Part shown: in pieces, positions 5,098 through 5,183 of the stretch | Layout of the letters: every line of letters begins with the position of its first letter | Numbering within the stretch: the stretch's first letter is position 1 | From: an uncultured Lachnobacterium sp. | Lineage (GTDB): Bacteria > Bacillota > Clostridia > Lachnospirales > Lachnospiraceae | Assembly (NCBI GenBank): GCA_900552085.1 | Contig: URYB01000210.1 | Coordinates: forward strand, 1-5,183 | Length of the DNA: 5,183 nucleotides | Direction: 5' to 3' | The notes under the pieces: model-generated | Told to the model about the DNA's origin: nothing | Seen by the model: the letters and a program-made list of their open reading frames with translations, nothing else | The model's database searches: none | Translations under genes and position numbers: made by a program

Positions 5098-5183
5098 TTA
5101 ATCTCGCATCAGCACATTTGCATAATTATAATCTACTGTTACACCATCCGGAATCACATAAGTACCATCGACTAAATAACGAT
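5098..5183 (-). CDS. C-terminal 27 codons of an unidentified protein entering from the right
   Basis: A minus-strand frame open from the right edge ends at TAA 5098-5100. It reads YLVDGTYVIPDGVTVDYNYA and ends NVLMRD. It looks protein-like (balanced residues, normal codon use) but I do not recognise it. It lies 21 bases upstream of the YccF remnant in the same direction. Its base word CCATCCGGAAT (5144-5154, plus strand) also occurs in the orphan tail at 4682-4692, in both cases encoding Ile-Pro-Asp-Gly. Whether this gene is intact or another fragment cannot be told from here. Confidence 0.5.
   Translation of the reverse strand, partial: RYLVDGTYVIPDGVTVDYNYANVLMRD

Overview
The window looks like a piece of a low-GC Gram-positive anaerobe of the class Clostridia, most likely Lachnospiraceae. 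The evidence is AT-rich intergenic DNA, strong AAAGGAGG ribosome binding sites, a PdaB-type polysaccharide deacetylase, a secreted Big_2-domain surface protein with a Gly/Ser and Pro/Asp linker, and the start of an Rpn/PD-(D/E)XK 'transposase' gene of the type found in many copies in that family. This assignment is an inference from gene content; no marker gene is present.

Layout, left to right. At 1-289 (minus) is the first 96 codons of an Rpn-like PD-(D/E)XK nuclease gene that runs off the left edge. From 290 to 815 there is no credible gene. This stretch holds the nuclease gene's promoter(s) and a long, structured leader, then a GC-rich palindrome (626-658) and a repeated GCGGGGTATTTT element. 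A clear terminator at 816-852 closes the main gene of the window, an 848-residue exported surface protein (866-3412, minus) built of a signal peptide, a Big_2 domain, a beta-helix-like repeat module, a flexible linker and several C-terminal beta-rich domains, one of them carrying a very acidic insertion. The GC-richer N-terminal half and AT-rich C-terminal half suggest a mosaic.

Divergent from it is a 56-residue ribbon-helix-helix protein (3559-3729, plus), too short for ordinary ORF cut-offs and possibly a local regulator. It converges on the PdaB-like deacetylase (3793-4590, minus), with one shared hairpin terminator between them. The deacetylase start is preceded by a 14-bp palindrome that covers its Shine-Dalgarno sequence.

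From 4625 to the right edge the DNA looks like a graveyard of gene pieces. There is a 30-codon tail of a lost surface-protein-like gene, a dense patch of inverted repeats containing several copies of a TATCGRNCAC motif, a YccF-domain gene remnant truncated at both ends, and the final 27 codons of an unidentified protein that enters from the right. The abrupt join between the YccF remnant and the repeat patch marks a likely rearrangement or insertion boundary.

The genes do not form an obvious pathway. The surface protein and the deacetylase both act outside the membrane, and the small DNA-binding protein sits between them. The most promising unexplained items are the repeat patch at 4777-4924, the palindrome over the deacetylase ribosome binding site, and the divergent pairing of the ribbon-helix-helix protein with the mosaic surface protein.
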